Below, one piece after another: positions 19,425-29,537 of a DNA stretch of 64,000 nt. Within the stretch, counting starts at the first letter, position 1. The number at the start of each line of letters is the position of its first letter. Source of the DNA: Prostheceraeus crozeri (taxonomy: Eukaryota; Platyhelminthes; Polycladida; Euryleptidae); NCBI GenBank assembly GCA_907163375.1, contig CAJQUW010008964.1:896501-960500 (forward strand), in the 5' to 3' direction. Below the pieces are notes generated by a model that saw nothing but the letters and a program-made list of their open reading frames with translations, was not told where the DNA came from and did no database searches. A program made the translations under genes and the position numbers.

Positions 19425-20507
19425 TAGAATGACGAGGTTGCCACACAATCAAATTGTTGAATAGAGAATTTCAGACCTCAAAAGGAGACACTTGTGTACT
19501 TATTTTCATTCATTAACCTATCAAGCGTTGAATTACACATATTCAATGCTCATTTCCTCTAATAAAATATAGAATTCATCATTTTAATTTTTTAACAAAT
19601 TGAAATAACGTAGAAAACTATTTTACGGTATTCATTTCGGGTAGCTGTCGATAAAAACTCGATATCATGGAAAAATCAATGCGACATTTTGTGGATATCC
19701 GTGAATGCGTTATACTGTGATACACATATATCCTCTTGCTGGGGTGGGGGGGGATTGTCCGACCAATAAGCTACACTCTGAGGCGTTCTTTTTCTCGAAT
19801 ACTGTTCCAGTTTTCATTTCAATGCATGTGTATCGAGGGGCGTAGCGTCCATTGGGGCATTCGGGACAGTACCCCGAATGTATTTTTAAATAAATTCCGC
19901 AACATATTTTAATCATGTACACTGTGCATCAGTGACCAAACGCTACATCCTATCTTAAGTCTTTATTCATCTTTCCAACAGATGCACATATAACTGTCGG
20001 TAGTTTTATCTCTCTTCCTCTCTCAGGGGCAGTCGCCTGAGTGTCGCCGAGATTGCACCGATTGGCCAAAATCTTACACGAGCCACACATGATCAGCAAT
20101 GGCTTGTTAATGTCATCGACAACTCAGCCAATCTATCAATGTGCAGTTCGCACGCGCCAGAACAGTTCAGCGACGCCTTTCAGTTCGTCGTGGCCACTGC
20201 ATGCAACCCACGGAGAAGCAATCCATCTCTGTGATTCAACCCGGGCGAAGACAGGGAATTCTTTACGAGTGACTATTGCTAATCACGGCTTGTCTGACAA
20301 ACGCGTAGCTAATTGTTTACACATGCATACCTTCATTTCTTCATTATTTGAATTTCTTTATTATCTTTATCAAAGTGACTTCTAGATTAGAACCCACGGG
20401 GTACTTTGCATATGTGCTGCATGCTATAATATATACCTATGTCAAGCCAAGAAAGCCCCGGAAATGCTTTGAAGCACGCTACGCCACTGTGTGTATCTAT
20501 GCATGGT
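19425..20507. other. host flank without recognised gene
   Basis: This is AT-rich host DNA. The G-rich stretch at 19740-19752 and several short ORFs give no family match. The 20041-20385 frame looks like chance. TAGAAT at 19425-19430 is the expected position of an element 1 target-site copy, untestable without the left end. Confidence 0.3.
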
Positions 20508-21190
20508 TTTCCACATGACACTTTTACAAATTGAATAACAATCATAATTACAGGTCTAAAACCTTCACGGAAAATTCTCAACAAGATTTGAAAGCTCATC
20601 TCTTGTAACATCACCGATATATTAACTGTCGACAAGGCGTGGTGGTATCGACGCTGATTGAATTCACAGCATGAGACTAATTTCTTGAAATTACCGACAT
20701 CTGTATTTGAGGTTTCCCTCCCATCGTCACTTGAAGGCAGAGCTCTCACTTACACTAAACTTGAGCATGATGAGTTATGACATGGGTGCTCGACAGTACG
20801 GTATAGAAACAGCACAGACAGGATTCCCCCTCCTGAATCTGACAGCCACCATTACTAGGCAACAACTTGCGGGCCATGCTACTTTTTAGAGAAGGCTGAG
20901 TGTGATGGTTTTATTATGTGACTTATCCTATCATAATAGAGACTGCACCACACGGCAATGTCATGATGCATTCCAGTGCCGCTTAATAACTAAGTTTTTG
21001 TTTTGTAGCTCAATAAATGTCTAAATATGCACTGCAGCTGTATGTCATTACAGCTTCCAGTTTATTTGATATTAGAGGTGCGGCGTTAATTAAAAGGTTG
21101 ACCTATAAGCTGCGGCGCTTATTAGAGGGTGGCATCTATTAGAGGGCGGCATCTATTAGAGGGCATTGTTTACCAGAGGAAATACGGCAT
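20508..21190 (+). mobile_element. non-autonomous DNA transposon (MITE), copy A, 5' truncated
   Basis: It is similar throughout to 61586-62193 in the same orientation (TTTCCACATGACA near the start; TATTAGAGGTGCGG near the end). Its right end consists of repeated TATTAGAGGG blocks and GAGGAAATACGG. The left terminal repeat seen in copy B is missing here. It has no coding capacity. Confidence 0.65.
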
Positions 21191-21535
21191 TTAGACATCA
21201 CTATTACTATTGATTCCACTAGCCTCTGATCATTGAAAAGTGAGTTGAGCAAGGCTAATAAGCAATGATGAGAAGGCAGAAACTGTTGTATATAATTTAA
21301 TCACTGATGAGCATAATTGACTATAAATTGCAAGCGCACTGTCATAGTCGCGTCAACATTTGTTATAATTGATATGAATCTTATCAGAAATATATAGTGC
21401 AAAGTAAAGATGACCGGCGGGTCCGGTTCCAAAAATTCGGATACCCGAGTCGAACAAAATTTCAACCCCAACCCGACCCGACCCGAGTTCTTAATTGCTC
21501 TACCCGAACTCGACCCGAACCCGAACAATTGTAAT

Positions 21536-21640
21536 GAAACTGCCCTTAGGAGCAAGAGAAGATCGTTGGCGATGCAACACTCCCTGGTGTCATGTCAACA
21601 ACAGAAATGTGGGGGTGGGCAAAGAATAGAAGTACCAAAT
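21536..21640 (+). repeat. short dispersed repeat, copy 1
   Basis: CTGCCCTTAGGAGCAAGAG followed by a purine-rich GGGCAAAGAATAGAAGTACC matches 63133-63232. An inverted piece of the same repeat is at 62878-62915. Confidence 0.5.
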
Positions 21641-21932
21641 TATTCTTATATTTGTGTTATTGTTATTTTTAGATGTGTTATTTCAAGATATTTCTAAAGC
21701 GTTTCTAGAACGTTTCACGGTTAAGTTAATCAACACAAGGCTGTATGCAGCAACTGTAACTCGTGAATTGTTTTCACTTCACTTCATTTCACTAAATAGA
21801 GTAATAGCTTACTGCACACATTCAGACAGTGTAAGAATTACACCACATTTTCATTTCCAAAAAGCCATTGGAGAAAGCGCACAAGTAGACCTAGACTATA
21901 TATGAAAAATGCAAGTCAAATCTATAGGACTA

Positions 21933-22782
21933 CAGTATAATCCCGCTATAGCGTACACGGGATATAACGTACATTCGGTTATAACGTACACACAAAATAT
22001 TCCCGGCAAAATATCCTATCTGAATAATAATAAAGGACTCCGGTTATAACGAACACGACTATAGCGTACAATTGGATATAACGGACAGAAATTTCACTCC
22101 CATGAAAAAATAACGGACAATTTCACTTCTGTTTATCTCAATTCCTGACAGTTGTAAATATTCTCAATAATATTTCGATGTATAGGTAAGTGTCGCCAGC
22201 GATTCTGACTGACTATTAGCCATGTGATTTGTTTAAGGCTGATGAGACTACCATATTCTATTCAATTAGCCTACATCCAAGTAAAACCTTCACTTACAAC
22301 GATGATTCATGTCATTGAGGGAAATAGGCCTACATACAGCAAACAACTTTTGACTCTCATGGTTGGCGTTAACATGGGGGATCTGAGAAACTACTTATTT
22401 TCGCAATAGGAAAGTCAGCCGTAGACAATCATGTAGGCCTACATAATTTACCACTTAAAAAACGAGTTCTTATGGCTACCTTCATCAAACCACTCTGAAT
22501 GCAGCATGCAAAGTAACACCAGCAAGCTCTACTGGTAACTTTGGATGCAAGTGAGTTGTAATTGACTTTTGCATGCTATCAACATGCATTTTCTAATCAT
22601 AATCATCAAAAGTCATAATGTCAAATAACTTGCTTTATTCAGAAAATGTGAAAAGCGATGATATAAGAGTAGTCCTAGATGGTTATAAATGGAAAAGTGA
22701 CTTACCCTTGATATAACGTACATCGGATATAACGGACATTTTTATCATTCCCAAGAGTTTACGTTATAACGGGATTATGTAT
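21933..22782. mobile_element. pogo/Tc1-like MITE
   Basis: The left end CAGTATAATCCCGCTATAGCG and the right end ending ACGTTATAACGGGATTATG form inverted termini. Both are followed internally by several GATATAACGTAC/GGACA blocks. No transposase is coded. TA-rich flanks fit Tc1/mariner-type insertion. Confidence 0.55.
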
Positions 22783-22969
22783 ATGTAGCCTAAGCTTACA
22801 AACAGTTGGTCCCGCTAACATCGCAAAAATCGCCTGCACAGTCCACCATCCAATCTTCATTGCCGACCACTGTTCTACAGCAAAACACAACAATATATAT
22901 GTCTCCACAATTCCTATGATAAGTTAACCTAAAACCTTTACACGTATTATATCAATGTCAAAAAATTTT

Positions 22970-24747
22970 ATTCACATCAAGAAAGTATGCTTGATAATAC
23001 AGGGTGGCCATAAAGTCGTGCACCAAGAGTTTAATTGATCTTTTCAAAGGAGAAAATGCATAATTGTAACCAAGATAATTAGGAAAATTGCACAGTGCTT
23101 CTAGGTATTCAAACATGTTCAAAATGCTGTCCACCAGCAACCACACATAAATCGAGTCGATGGTGAAAGTTATCGAACATTCGATTCAGCAAATCTGAAT
23201 CACCGTTAATTTCCTGACAAGCATCACGAATTCGAGTTCGCAAATGATCCAGGTCATTCATGCGCACGGAATATACTAATTGTCTAGCGTATCCCCAAAA
23301 GAAGTAATCCATAGGATTCAGGTCGGGGGATCGAGCAGCCCATTCGACTGTTAGTCCGGGAGCTAGCGTGAAGTTGTGCAGGGAACGAGGTAGTACATAA
23401 AACTTTCAAATAGCATAGTACATCTCTAACCTACTGCAAAACTTCGTGTCTGCCGGATCAGATCATTTGCTTTTCAGAAATAGAGAGGATAACACAATCC
23501 TATGTATTTCCAATGGTAAAATTGTGACATCTGAGGTGTTGACTCCATTTCTTCGAATTTTTGCTCATAAAAGTTACACAAATTGGTAGTTTGTTGAACT
23601 GGTTATTATAGAAATCATCTACAGATCATGATCTTTCAAATGAGTTATCATTCAGTGACAGAGGATGAAGTAAAGTGTACAAACAGACACTTTTCGTTGG
23701 TGTAACTGCAAATTTTAACATAGAAATTTCAGGAAAATTGTTGATATACTTTAACGAAAAGTGTCTGTTTGTACACTTTACTTCATCCTCTGTCAATGAA
23801 TGATAACTCATTTGAAAGATCATGATCTGTAGATGATTTCTATAATAACCAGTTCAACAAAATACCAATTTGTGTAACTTTTATGAGCAAAAATTCGAAA
23901 AAATGGAGTCAACACCTTAAATGTCACAATTTTACCACTGGAAATACATAGGATTTTGTCATCCTCTCTATTTCTGAAAAGCAAATGATCTGATCCAGCA
24001 GACGCGAAATTTTGCAGTAGGTTAGAGGTGTACTATGCTATGTGAAAGTTTTATGTACTACCTCGTTCCCTGCACAACTTCACGCTAGCTCCCGCATTAT
24101 GTCCCCCTCGACCAATTCAAAGAACGAAGTTTTTATCCAGCCAGCCGCGCACTTTCAAGACAGTGTGGAGGTGCTCAATCCTGTATGAACCACTCAGGCC
24201 GGCCTTCTCCAATTGAGCTTAACTGAGGGATAAGTTCTACTTGCAACATTAAGGTACCTGTCGCCGTCGAGCGTGGAGTCAAAAAAGAATAACCCTAAAA
24301 CATGGTCCCTCCACAGACCGCATCAGACCATTAGTTTTGCACCACTGTGTTCTTTTGTAGGTTGCATCCAGTGGGGATTCTCCCGCGCATAACATCGGCA
24401 ATTTTATTTGTTCACTTCACCATTGATATAGAAGTTGCCTTCATCACTAAAGAGCACTTTCCGATGCACCATGGCAGAATATTCATCCAATCGGTATTTA
24501 AACCATGTCGACATTCCCATGCGTCGGTCAGAATCGTCTTCGTACCATTTTTGGAGCATCTGAAGTTTGTATGGATGAGAAAGTTCTTCTTTGAGTATCT
24601 TCTGCATCGTGGAGCGGGGAACGTTGATTTCACGAGATGATTAAAGTACGGATTTTTTTAGACTTTGCTCAGTTTTATCGAGAATGGCTGCTCGTGTCGC
24701 ATCAAATACTCTTGCACGTCCACTTCGATCTTTGTCGGCAACACGGC
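22970..24747 (-). pseudogene. mariner-like transposase relic, split by foldback and by element 2
   Basis: The C-terminal part (about 23109-23330) reads DYFFWGYARQLVY...GGQHFEHV, the end of a mariner-type DDE transposase. The N-terminal and central parts (24404-24745) include GRARVFDATRAAIL, HPYKLQMLQKW and VLFSDEGNFYINGEVNK, where the middle Asp of the catalytic triad lies. The two are separated by the foldback element. Element 2 begins directly at 24748 inside this coding region, and no continuation is seen beyond 44237. Stops and frameshifts show it is dead. Confidence 0.7.
23357..24094. mobile_element. foldback (long inverted repeat) element inside the mariner relic
   Basis: Two arms of about 340 bp are near-perfect reverse complements around a short spacer at about 23700-23755. 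The outer ends read CGGGAGCTAGCGTGAAG and its complement. It interrupts the mariner gene between the catalytic region and the C-terminus. No coding capacity is seen. Confidence 0.75.
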
Positions 24748-24975
24748 AGTAGTGGGTAAAAGACCGTTCCAGGACACCATAAAATTCAAAAAAATAGTAT
24801 CTTTAAAAACGACATAAATTCATGAATTTAGTCCTTTTTTCAGGTTTTTAAGACCTAAATACATGAATTTAGTCCATTCAAAAAGTACCATTTTTTCAAA
24901 AAACGACATTTTTAAAAACGACATAAATTCATGAATTTGAACCCTTTTTCAGGTTATGAAGACCTAAATTCACAA

Positions 24976-25009
24976 ATCGGCTAAAGCCAGAGGAGCTTCG
25001 CTCCGATTT
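24976..25009. repeat. double-hairpin palindrome, type A (left terminal repeat)
   Basis: Hairpin GGCTAAAGCC, spacer AGA and hairpin GGAGCTTCGCTCC are enclosed by an outer AATC/GATT stem, so the strand can fold into a Y. Identical copies lie at 34105 and 34159 inside the polymerase gene and inverted at 43975. Confidence 0.85.
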
Positions 25010-25068
25010 GGGCGTTTTTAAAAATACCCAATTTTCAAATTTTTCAAAATCTCAAATTTGAGAATTAC

Positions 25069-25103
25069 AATCGGGCGAAGCCCTAGAACCTTCGGTTCGA
25101 TTT
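25069..25103. repeat. double-hairpin palindrome, type B (left terminal repeat)
   Basis: An outer AATC/GATT stem encloses hairpin GGGCGAAGCCC and hairpin GAACCTTCGGTTC separated by TA. It has the same architecture as type A with different stems. Other copies are at 31827, 32850 and 43883. Confidence 0.85.
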
Positions 25104-25237
25104 TCACCCTCGCTTAAATCATGACCGTTCCAGGACACCGAAAAAATCAGAAAAGTTAAGAATTTCAAATTCATGAGTTTAGACGTTTTTTAGGTTTTTA
25201 AAATATATCATGTGACTAATAATATTTCTTTAAAAGT

Positions 25238-25309
25238 GGAAGAAACAAAAGTGGAAGAAACAGCAAGAATATATCCTTCAATATCATATGAACGTAGTTC
25301 TGCTACCCC
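25238..25309 (+). pseudogene. fragment of the 40386-40934 membrane gene
   Basis: This stretch encodes the same VEETKVEETARIYPS...YERSS start as the gene at 40934, reading right, with an ATG-to-GTG-type change. It lies between the left terminal repeat and the protease gene, mirroring the right end where the intact gene follows a protease fragment. Confidence 0.7.
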
Positions 25310-25377
25310 CTCCCTTCTAACTTCTAGGGGTCCCTTCTGACTTCTAGGGGTCCCTTAAGAAATTTTTTTATTATAAA

Positions 25378-25839
25378 ATGAACAACATAAATGAGTTTTT
25401 AAAATTATATGGAACGCAAACTACGACAAATTTCGACCTAAAGAAAATCGCAAATGAATTAGGAATAAAGAATTTTCATGTTCTAATGAGAGACGAATTA
25501 CAATTCCTAAAAAATAAGCCAACAGGAACCTTCAGTTCCCGGAACAAAGTTCCATCAATAACTGTAAATTTCGTAACCAATCTCCATACGTCAGATGAAA
25601 AAGGCGTACATTGGTCAGCAGGACAAAGAAATATAAACTGTTCAAATTATTATTTTGACTCATACGGACTTCCACCTACGAATGAAGTAACAGAAATACT
25701 TGGCAATGGAATTTATAATACTTTTTAAATTCAAAAACCGGGAACTACTTATTGTGGACAATTATGTTTATACGTTTTGTACAAATTACAAAAAGGAGTA
25801 TCATTTCTAGATATTATGTTAGAGTTAAACAATCTATAA
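25378..25839 (+). pseudogene. adenain-like protease, element 2, interrupted by in-frame TAA
   Basis: His78 (KGVHWSA) and Asp94 (YYFDSYG) of the protease active site lie before a TAA at 25726-25728. The same frame then stays open to 25839 and contains the Gln and the Cys of TTYCGQLC, with the expected spacing of seven. The stop therefore removes the nucleophile. Residues about 50-58 (TGTFSSRNK) come from an inserted double hairpin at 25526-25553. Upstream TGGGG/CCCCT short palindromes (25310-25350) lie before the start. This is a broken copy of the virion maturation protease. Confidence 0.8.
25526..25553. repeat. in-frame double hairpin in the protease gene
   Basis: GGAACCTTCAGTTCC and GGAACAAAGTTCC are adjacent hairpins with 3-5 base loops, read through in frame. 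Confidence 0.65.
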
Positions 25840-25844
25840 CTCAA

Positions 25845-25876
25845 GCGAAGCTAGCTAAAGCGCCACCTAAAGGTTA
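25845..25876. repeat. degenerate double hairpin at the integrase stop codon
   Basis: ACCTAAAGGT at 25865-25874 forms a short hairpin, with AGCGAAGCT/AGCTAAAGC beside it. The stop codon of the leftward PLA2-integrase (25874-25876) touches its edge. Confidence 0.45.
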
Positions 25877-27274
25877 AAGCTCAGTTCGTTGTAATTCATT
25901 TTGATAAAAACGACCTCTGATATCCTCATTATCTAAATCTTTAATTTCATAAGTAAACGGATAAGTTGGATTTATTTTACAAATTTCAAATATTTCTTTA
26001 GTCCAGTATCCGACGAAGCCTTTTTCAAATTTATTCTTATATTTAAATATTCTAACTCTATCTCCAATTTTAAATTTCGGCTTAAGTTTCTGCAAATTCG
26101 GATTACTCTCATTCAAATTATTATTCTCGAATATTTTCTTTCGTATCAAATCAGGGTCGTCAGAAGCATTCTTTGGAGTTTCTTCAATACCAGAATGAAC
26201 TTTATTATTGTACTCTTCCACAATTCCTGGTAATATCTTCAACCATTTCTGATTTCTTTGCTCAGTAAATTTCTTGAATAATTTATTTTTTAACGTCCGA
26301 TTGAATCTTTCTATCACTACGGCCTTCCCTGCATTTTCAGTTGAATAAACTGAGCCTTGGCGATGACTTTCGTCTGTTTCAAATAGTGGCTGAACGTTTC
26401 GGTTATAAAATTCCGATCCTTTATCAACAAACAATTTCCTTGGCTTTCTCTTACTTTCTTTAAAGATTTCTTCAAACGCATATTTAACTGACAGACCACT
26501 TTTATTTTTTAAAGGTTTTACCCAAGCGTATCGTGTATATAAATCTATAACCGTCAATGCGTATTTATAATCTTTTTCATTCGGCATATGAATAAGATCA
26601 GCACTCCAAATATCATCTTTATTAAATACTTTTACTTTCAATAAATATTTAGGCCTTCTGTATTCTTTATGAATTTCAGACGCGTAGGTTCGAGCGTTGC
26701 TCTCAGAGTTATTAGTTCGTGCGTTGCTCTCAGAGTTATTAGTTCGAGCGTTGCTCTCAGGGTTATTAGTTTCATTTAAACCCTGACCGAATAATATTTT
26801 AGCTTGTAAAGCTTTCTTAACAAACATTCTTTCAATTCTTTCTCTAAATGTAGGATTCTGAATACTATCTAATTCTTGTATCATCTTCTTATCAGCTGCA
26901 TGTCGAGAACTTAGATCATGATTTCGATAAGCTAAATCATGCCTGTAAGCGGCGGCATCTACTCTATTTATTGGTTCTTCACCTGGTTTCGGATTATTAT
27001 TCTCATCTAGTCTTATATCTAATCGAGTTCCTGGCCCAGTATATGAATGACCAGGAAGATGTTTTTCTTTCGAATATTTACTCCAAATAAATCCAGGAAA
27101 GTTTTCTAATGTTTTTTGTATGTCACCACCGTAGGTAGTAGCCAAACTTTGTTTGTCGTCGTTACCTTCATAAATTTTACAATTTGAGTTTTTATTTTTG
27201 TTTAATAGATAATTCAATAAATCTAAATTAGAAATTTTTAATTTAGTTAAATTTTCGGAATTTGTAGAATTCAT
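25874..27274 (-). CDS. phospholipase A2 - integrase fusion protein, 466 aa
   Basis: Residues about 55-135 form a parvovirus-type PLA2 domain: Ca-binding loop HSYTGPG (77-82) and active site HDLAY (112-116). Residues about 172-198 are three 9-residue repeats made by tandem hairpins. Residues about 205-400 are an rve integrase core with Asp226 (SADLIHM), Asp284 (LFVDKGSEF) and Glu322 (VIERFNRTL). An SH3-like C-terminal domain (KIGDRVRIFKYKNKFEKG) follows. The usual zinc-binding N-terminus of the integrase is absent. PLA2 in virions breaches endosomal membranes, while the integrase inserts the genome, so one polypeptide joins two steps of entry. The frame is continuous; whether the two halves are later cleaved is unknown. 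Confidence 0.85.
   Translation of the reverse strand: MNSTNSENLTKLKISNLDLLNYLLNKNKNSNCKIYEGNDDKQSLATTYGGDIQKTLENFPGFIWSKYSKEKHLPGHSYTGPGTRLDIRLDENNNPKPGEEPINRVDAAAYRHDLAYRNHDLSSRHAADKKMIQELDSIQNPTFRERIERMFVKKALQAKILFGQGLNETNNPESNARTNNSESNARTNNSESNARTYASEIHKEYRRPKYLLKVKVFNKDDIWSADLIHMPNEKDYKYALTVIDLYTRYAWVKPLKNKSGLSVKYAFEEIFKESKRKPRKLFVDKGSEFYNRNVQPLFETDESHRQGSVYSTENAGKAVVIERFNRTLKNKLFKKFTEQRNQKWLKILPGIVEEYNNKVHSGIEETPKNASDDPDLIRKKIFENNNLNESNPNLQKLKPKFKIGDRVRIFKYKNKFEKGFVGYWTKEIFEICKINPTYPFTYEIKDLDNEDIRGRFYQNELQRTEL
26689..26769. repeat. three 27-bp hairpin repeats forming the PLA2-integrase linker
   Basis: Three units of TTCGAGCGTTGCTCTCAG plus GGTTATTAG-type ends carry the hairpin GAGC-GTT-GCTC. 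On the coding strand they give three copies of a TNNSESNAR-like 9-residue unit between the two domains. Confidence 0.75.
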
Positions 27275-27330
27275 TTTAAAAGATAAAAAAAATTAAAAAG
27301 ATAAAATAAAATAAATGTTTTACCGAAAAG

Positions 27331-27356
27331 AACCAAAGGTCCTGAGGTAATTACCT
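27331..27356. repeat. double hairpin containing a gene stop codon
   Basis: AACCAAAGGTCC (27331-27342) and GGTAATTACC (27346-27355) are adjacent hairpins. The stop of the 27351-27836 gene lies in the second one. Confidence 0.6.
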
Positions 27357-27836
27357 TATCATACTAGGACTAAGATATATTCCAGAACCATCTTTTGTTT
27401 CTTTAATTTCAATTAAATCATCAACATTGTGGAGAATATTTTTAAGAACTCGTTTTCCTTCATCAACTAATTTTAATTTACTAATAAAATTATCTACTAT
27501 TCCTTCTCCCCTAGCAACTTTCTCTAACTCTCTGTTATGACGTTTTTGTTCTTCTAATGCTGCCTTCTCTGATTTATTTTTATTTACTGCTTGGACAATA
27601 CCAGCTGTCCCACCTGCAACACTTCCTGCTGCAGCTATGCCTCCTATTATTAGTGGAATTAATGGGAGAATCCCGCCATTCTTTTCTTCTTGTAATTGAA
27701 TATTCTCTATCATTGGTTTACTTATGTAATACTTTTTTTTATTAATAGTAATAGTTTTAGGGGTATTTTTGTCAACAATATTACGTAATTTTAATTCAAC
27801 AGTTTTATTATTAATATTACTTTTCGCTTGCGACAT
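27351..27836 (-). CDS. pVI-like minor virion protein, 161 aa
   Basis: The N-terminal half is polar. Residues about 53-85 form a hydrophobic Gly/Ala-rich segment (GGILPLIPLIIGGIAAAG) starting with Gly-Gly, as in protease-processed membrane-lytic virion proteins. The C-terminus is a charged helix. It lies directly upstream of the integrase in the leftward virion row. The stop codon is inside a hairpin element. The role is inferred from composition and position. Confidence 0.55.
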   Translation of the reverse strand: MSQAKSNINNKTVELKLRNIVDKNTPKTITINKKKYYISKPMIENIQLQEEKNGGILPLIPLIIGGIAAAGSVAGGTAGIVQAVNKNKSEKAALEEQKRHNRELEKVARGEGIVDNFISKLKLVDEGKRVLKNILHNVDDLIEIKETKDGSGIYLSPSMIR

Positions 27837-27844
27837 TTTTAATA

Positions 27845-28055
27845 AAAAAATTTTAAGTTATCAAAAATTTAAATCTATTCTAGTTATGAAAAAATTTCAA
27901 GTTACCAAAAAATTTTAATCTATTCTAGTTATTAAAAAATTTCAAGTTACTAAAAAATTTTAAGTTACCAAAAAATTTTAATCTATTCTAGTTATGAAAA
28001 ATTTTAAGTTAAGAATTTTTAATCTATTCTAGTTATGAAAAAATTTTAATTAACT
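27845..28055. repeat. ~45-bp tandem repeats upstream of the pVI-like gene
   Basis: About five degenerate units of ATCTATTCTAGTTATGAAAA followed by AATTTCAAGTTACC-type sequence. The array lies between two co-oriented genes and may hold promoter elements. Confidence 0.65.
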
Positions 28056-28119
28056 TATCAGAGCGAAGCTCCTCTGGCTTTAGCCTATCGGACCAAAGGT
28101 CCTAAGGTTACTAACCGAT
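28055..28119. repeat. two adjacent double hairpins; one supplies the capsid stop codon
   Basis: A type A relative (GAGCGAAGCTC and GGCTTTAGCC) is followed by ATCGG-enclosed GGACCAAAGGTCC and GGTTACTAACC with closing CCGAT. The capsid gene stop (28111-28113) lies inside GGTTACTAACC. Confidence 0.8.
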
Positions 28120-29445
28120 CCTTACCATCTTTCCATTAAGAATTTCAATAGAATATTTTACATCTTCTAGCAATAAACCATAAGCCATCAATGAAGTTGT
28201 GGAATCTTTCTTTTCAATATTAATTGTTACATCACAACCATTTTTAATAATATCTTCAGATTGTGCACTTAAATCGAAACAGAAAATTGGATATAAATGT
28301 CTCCAATCTCCAGGAGTTAATTGTGGTTCAACTCCAAATTCTGTACAAAGATTTCGATAAGAATCATATCCTTCCATAAATTGATTATTGGTATCATCGA
28401 ATCTTAATGGATCAATTGGATAACGGGTTTGATTTAATGAAACTTGTAAACTTCGAATTGTATTAATATGAAAAATATTGTTGTTCTTATCAAAACTTGG
28501 AGAATTATTTCTTTGAAATGTTAGTAATAAATATCTTGGAGTATTCGCAGTTCTAGTAAAATGCCAGTTAAATCTTTGTTCGGAAAAAGTTACTGAGCTA
28601 GCAGTACGCTTTAGAAAATTAACTGGAATTGGTTTGTTAGTATTTAATCTTTTTGCAATAGCTGTTTCAACCTCTAAACTAGGAGTAATATGCTTAATCC
28701 ACCATTCAAGTCTATCAATTTTTAAATATGCTTTTTTCCCAGTCTTACCAAAAAAGATTAATTCATTATTTGCTGTACGATGAATTATTAATTTAAATTT
28801 TAATTGATATGATATTTTATCATAATCTAAATATCCGAATAATGGAGACAATGACCAATTTACTGTCTGTTTACTTTTTTTGTTAAATTCACGTCTTTCT
28901 TTATATGCATCATTATTTGTTTTATTTAAATGTTTTGCAATATTTTCTACATCTTTCGCAATTCCTGCGGCATCTGTTCCAGCGTGAGTTAAATCATCAA
29001 CAATTATACCATCATTAGTATCAGGAAACCAACCTTCGATTTCATACTTTTTATTATTTTCACCAATTGTTACAAATCGAAGCATTGTATCAATTACACC
29101 TGGAGAATCACTTATTGTTTCTATATTTTGAGTTGCAACATCTAAACGCATTTGTGTAAATAATCTTGGAAAGAAATTATTCTCTAGTGCAATATTATCG
29201 GTTTCTGGTAATGGTGTTGTAAAATTGGCATCACTATATAAAGAATATTCACAGTGTAAAAATGAATCAGGTAGATATATATAACTCTGCTGATTATCAA
29301 CTTCAAAAATTAAATCTCCTCCAGTATTTACTCTACTGGAAGATCCGGGATTCATAGCAATTCTTATATAGTCATTCTTTTTTTGATTATAACTGACGAA
29401 CGGAGGATCGTCTAATCTAAATTTATTTTCGATAAGCGAAGACAT
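28111..29445 (-). CDS. major capsid protein (double jelly roll), 444 aa
   Basis: Length and layout fit the hexon-like capsid proteins of Polintons/adintoviruses. An N-terminal DLIFEVDNQQSYIYLPDSFL strand is followed by a variable loop (about 150-200), a LKIDRLEWWIKHI segment, and a second jelly roll with RRYLLLTFQRN-type strands and WRHLYPIFCFDLS near the end. It would form capsomer trimers. The frame is intact. Its last codons and stop lie in a hairpin element, so the natural C-terminus may have been altered. It shares the AATTTGACTTTT upstream motif with the next virion gene. Confidence 0.85.
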   Translation of the reverse strand: MSSLIENKFRLDDPPFVSYNQKKNDYIRIAMNPGSSSRVNTGGDLIFEVDNQQSYIYLPDSFLHCEYSLYSDANFTTPLPETDNIALENNFFPRLFTQMRLDVATQNIETISDSPGVIDTMLRFVTIGENNKKYEIEGWFPDTNDGIIVDDLTHAGTDAAGIAKDVENIAKHLNKTNNDAYKERREFNKKSKQTVNWSLSPLFGYLDYDKISYQLKFKLIIHRTANNELIFFGKTGKKAYLKIDRLEWWIKHITPSLEVETAIAKRLNTNKPIPVNFLKRTASSVTFSEQRFNWHFTRTANTPRYLLLTFQRNNSPSFDKNNNIFHINTIRSLQVSLNQTRYPIDPLRFDDTNNQFMEGYDSYRNLCTEFGVEPQLTPGDWRHLYPIFCFDLSAQSEDIIKNGCDVTINIEKKDSTTSLMAYGLLLEDVKYSIEILNGKMVRIG

Positions 29446-29458
29446 TTTTATAAAAAAT

Positions 29459-29470
29459 AATTTGACTTTT
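29459..29470 (-). promoter_or_regulatory. AAAAGTCAAATT motif upstream of capsid gene
   Basis: The 12-mer lies 14 bp upstream of the capsid ATG and recurs 13 bp upstream of the 29538-30038 gene. It may be a late-gene promoter element; two occurrences only. Confidence 0.35.
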
Positions 29471-29537
29471 TGTTTTTCTCCCAGACAGAAAAAATTTTAC
29501 TAAAAAAATTACTAAAAAATTTTACTAAAATATAATT

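Larger units (their letters stand above)
24748..25228 (+). repeat. left terminal inverted repeat of element 2
   Basis: It matches 43747-44237 in inverted orientation over about 480 bp, including the internal second copy of GACCGTTCCAGGACACC at 25124. It contains one palindrome of each of the two main hairpin families. Confidence 0.9.

Noticed and set aside
20041..20385. 114-codon plus-strand ORF after element 1
   Set aside because: No domain recognised and no start context; treated as chance.
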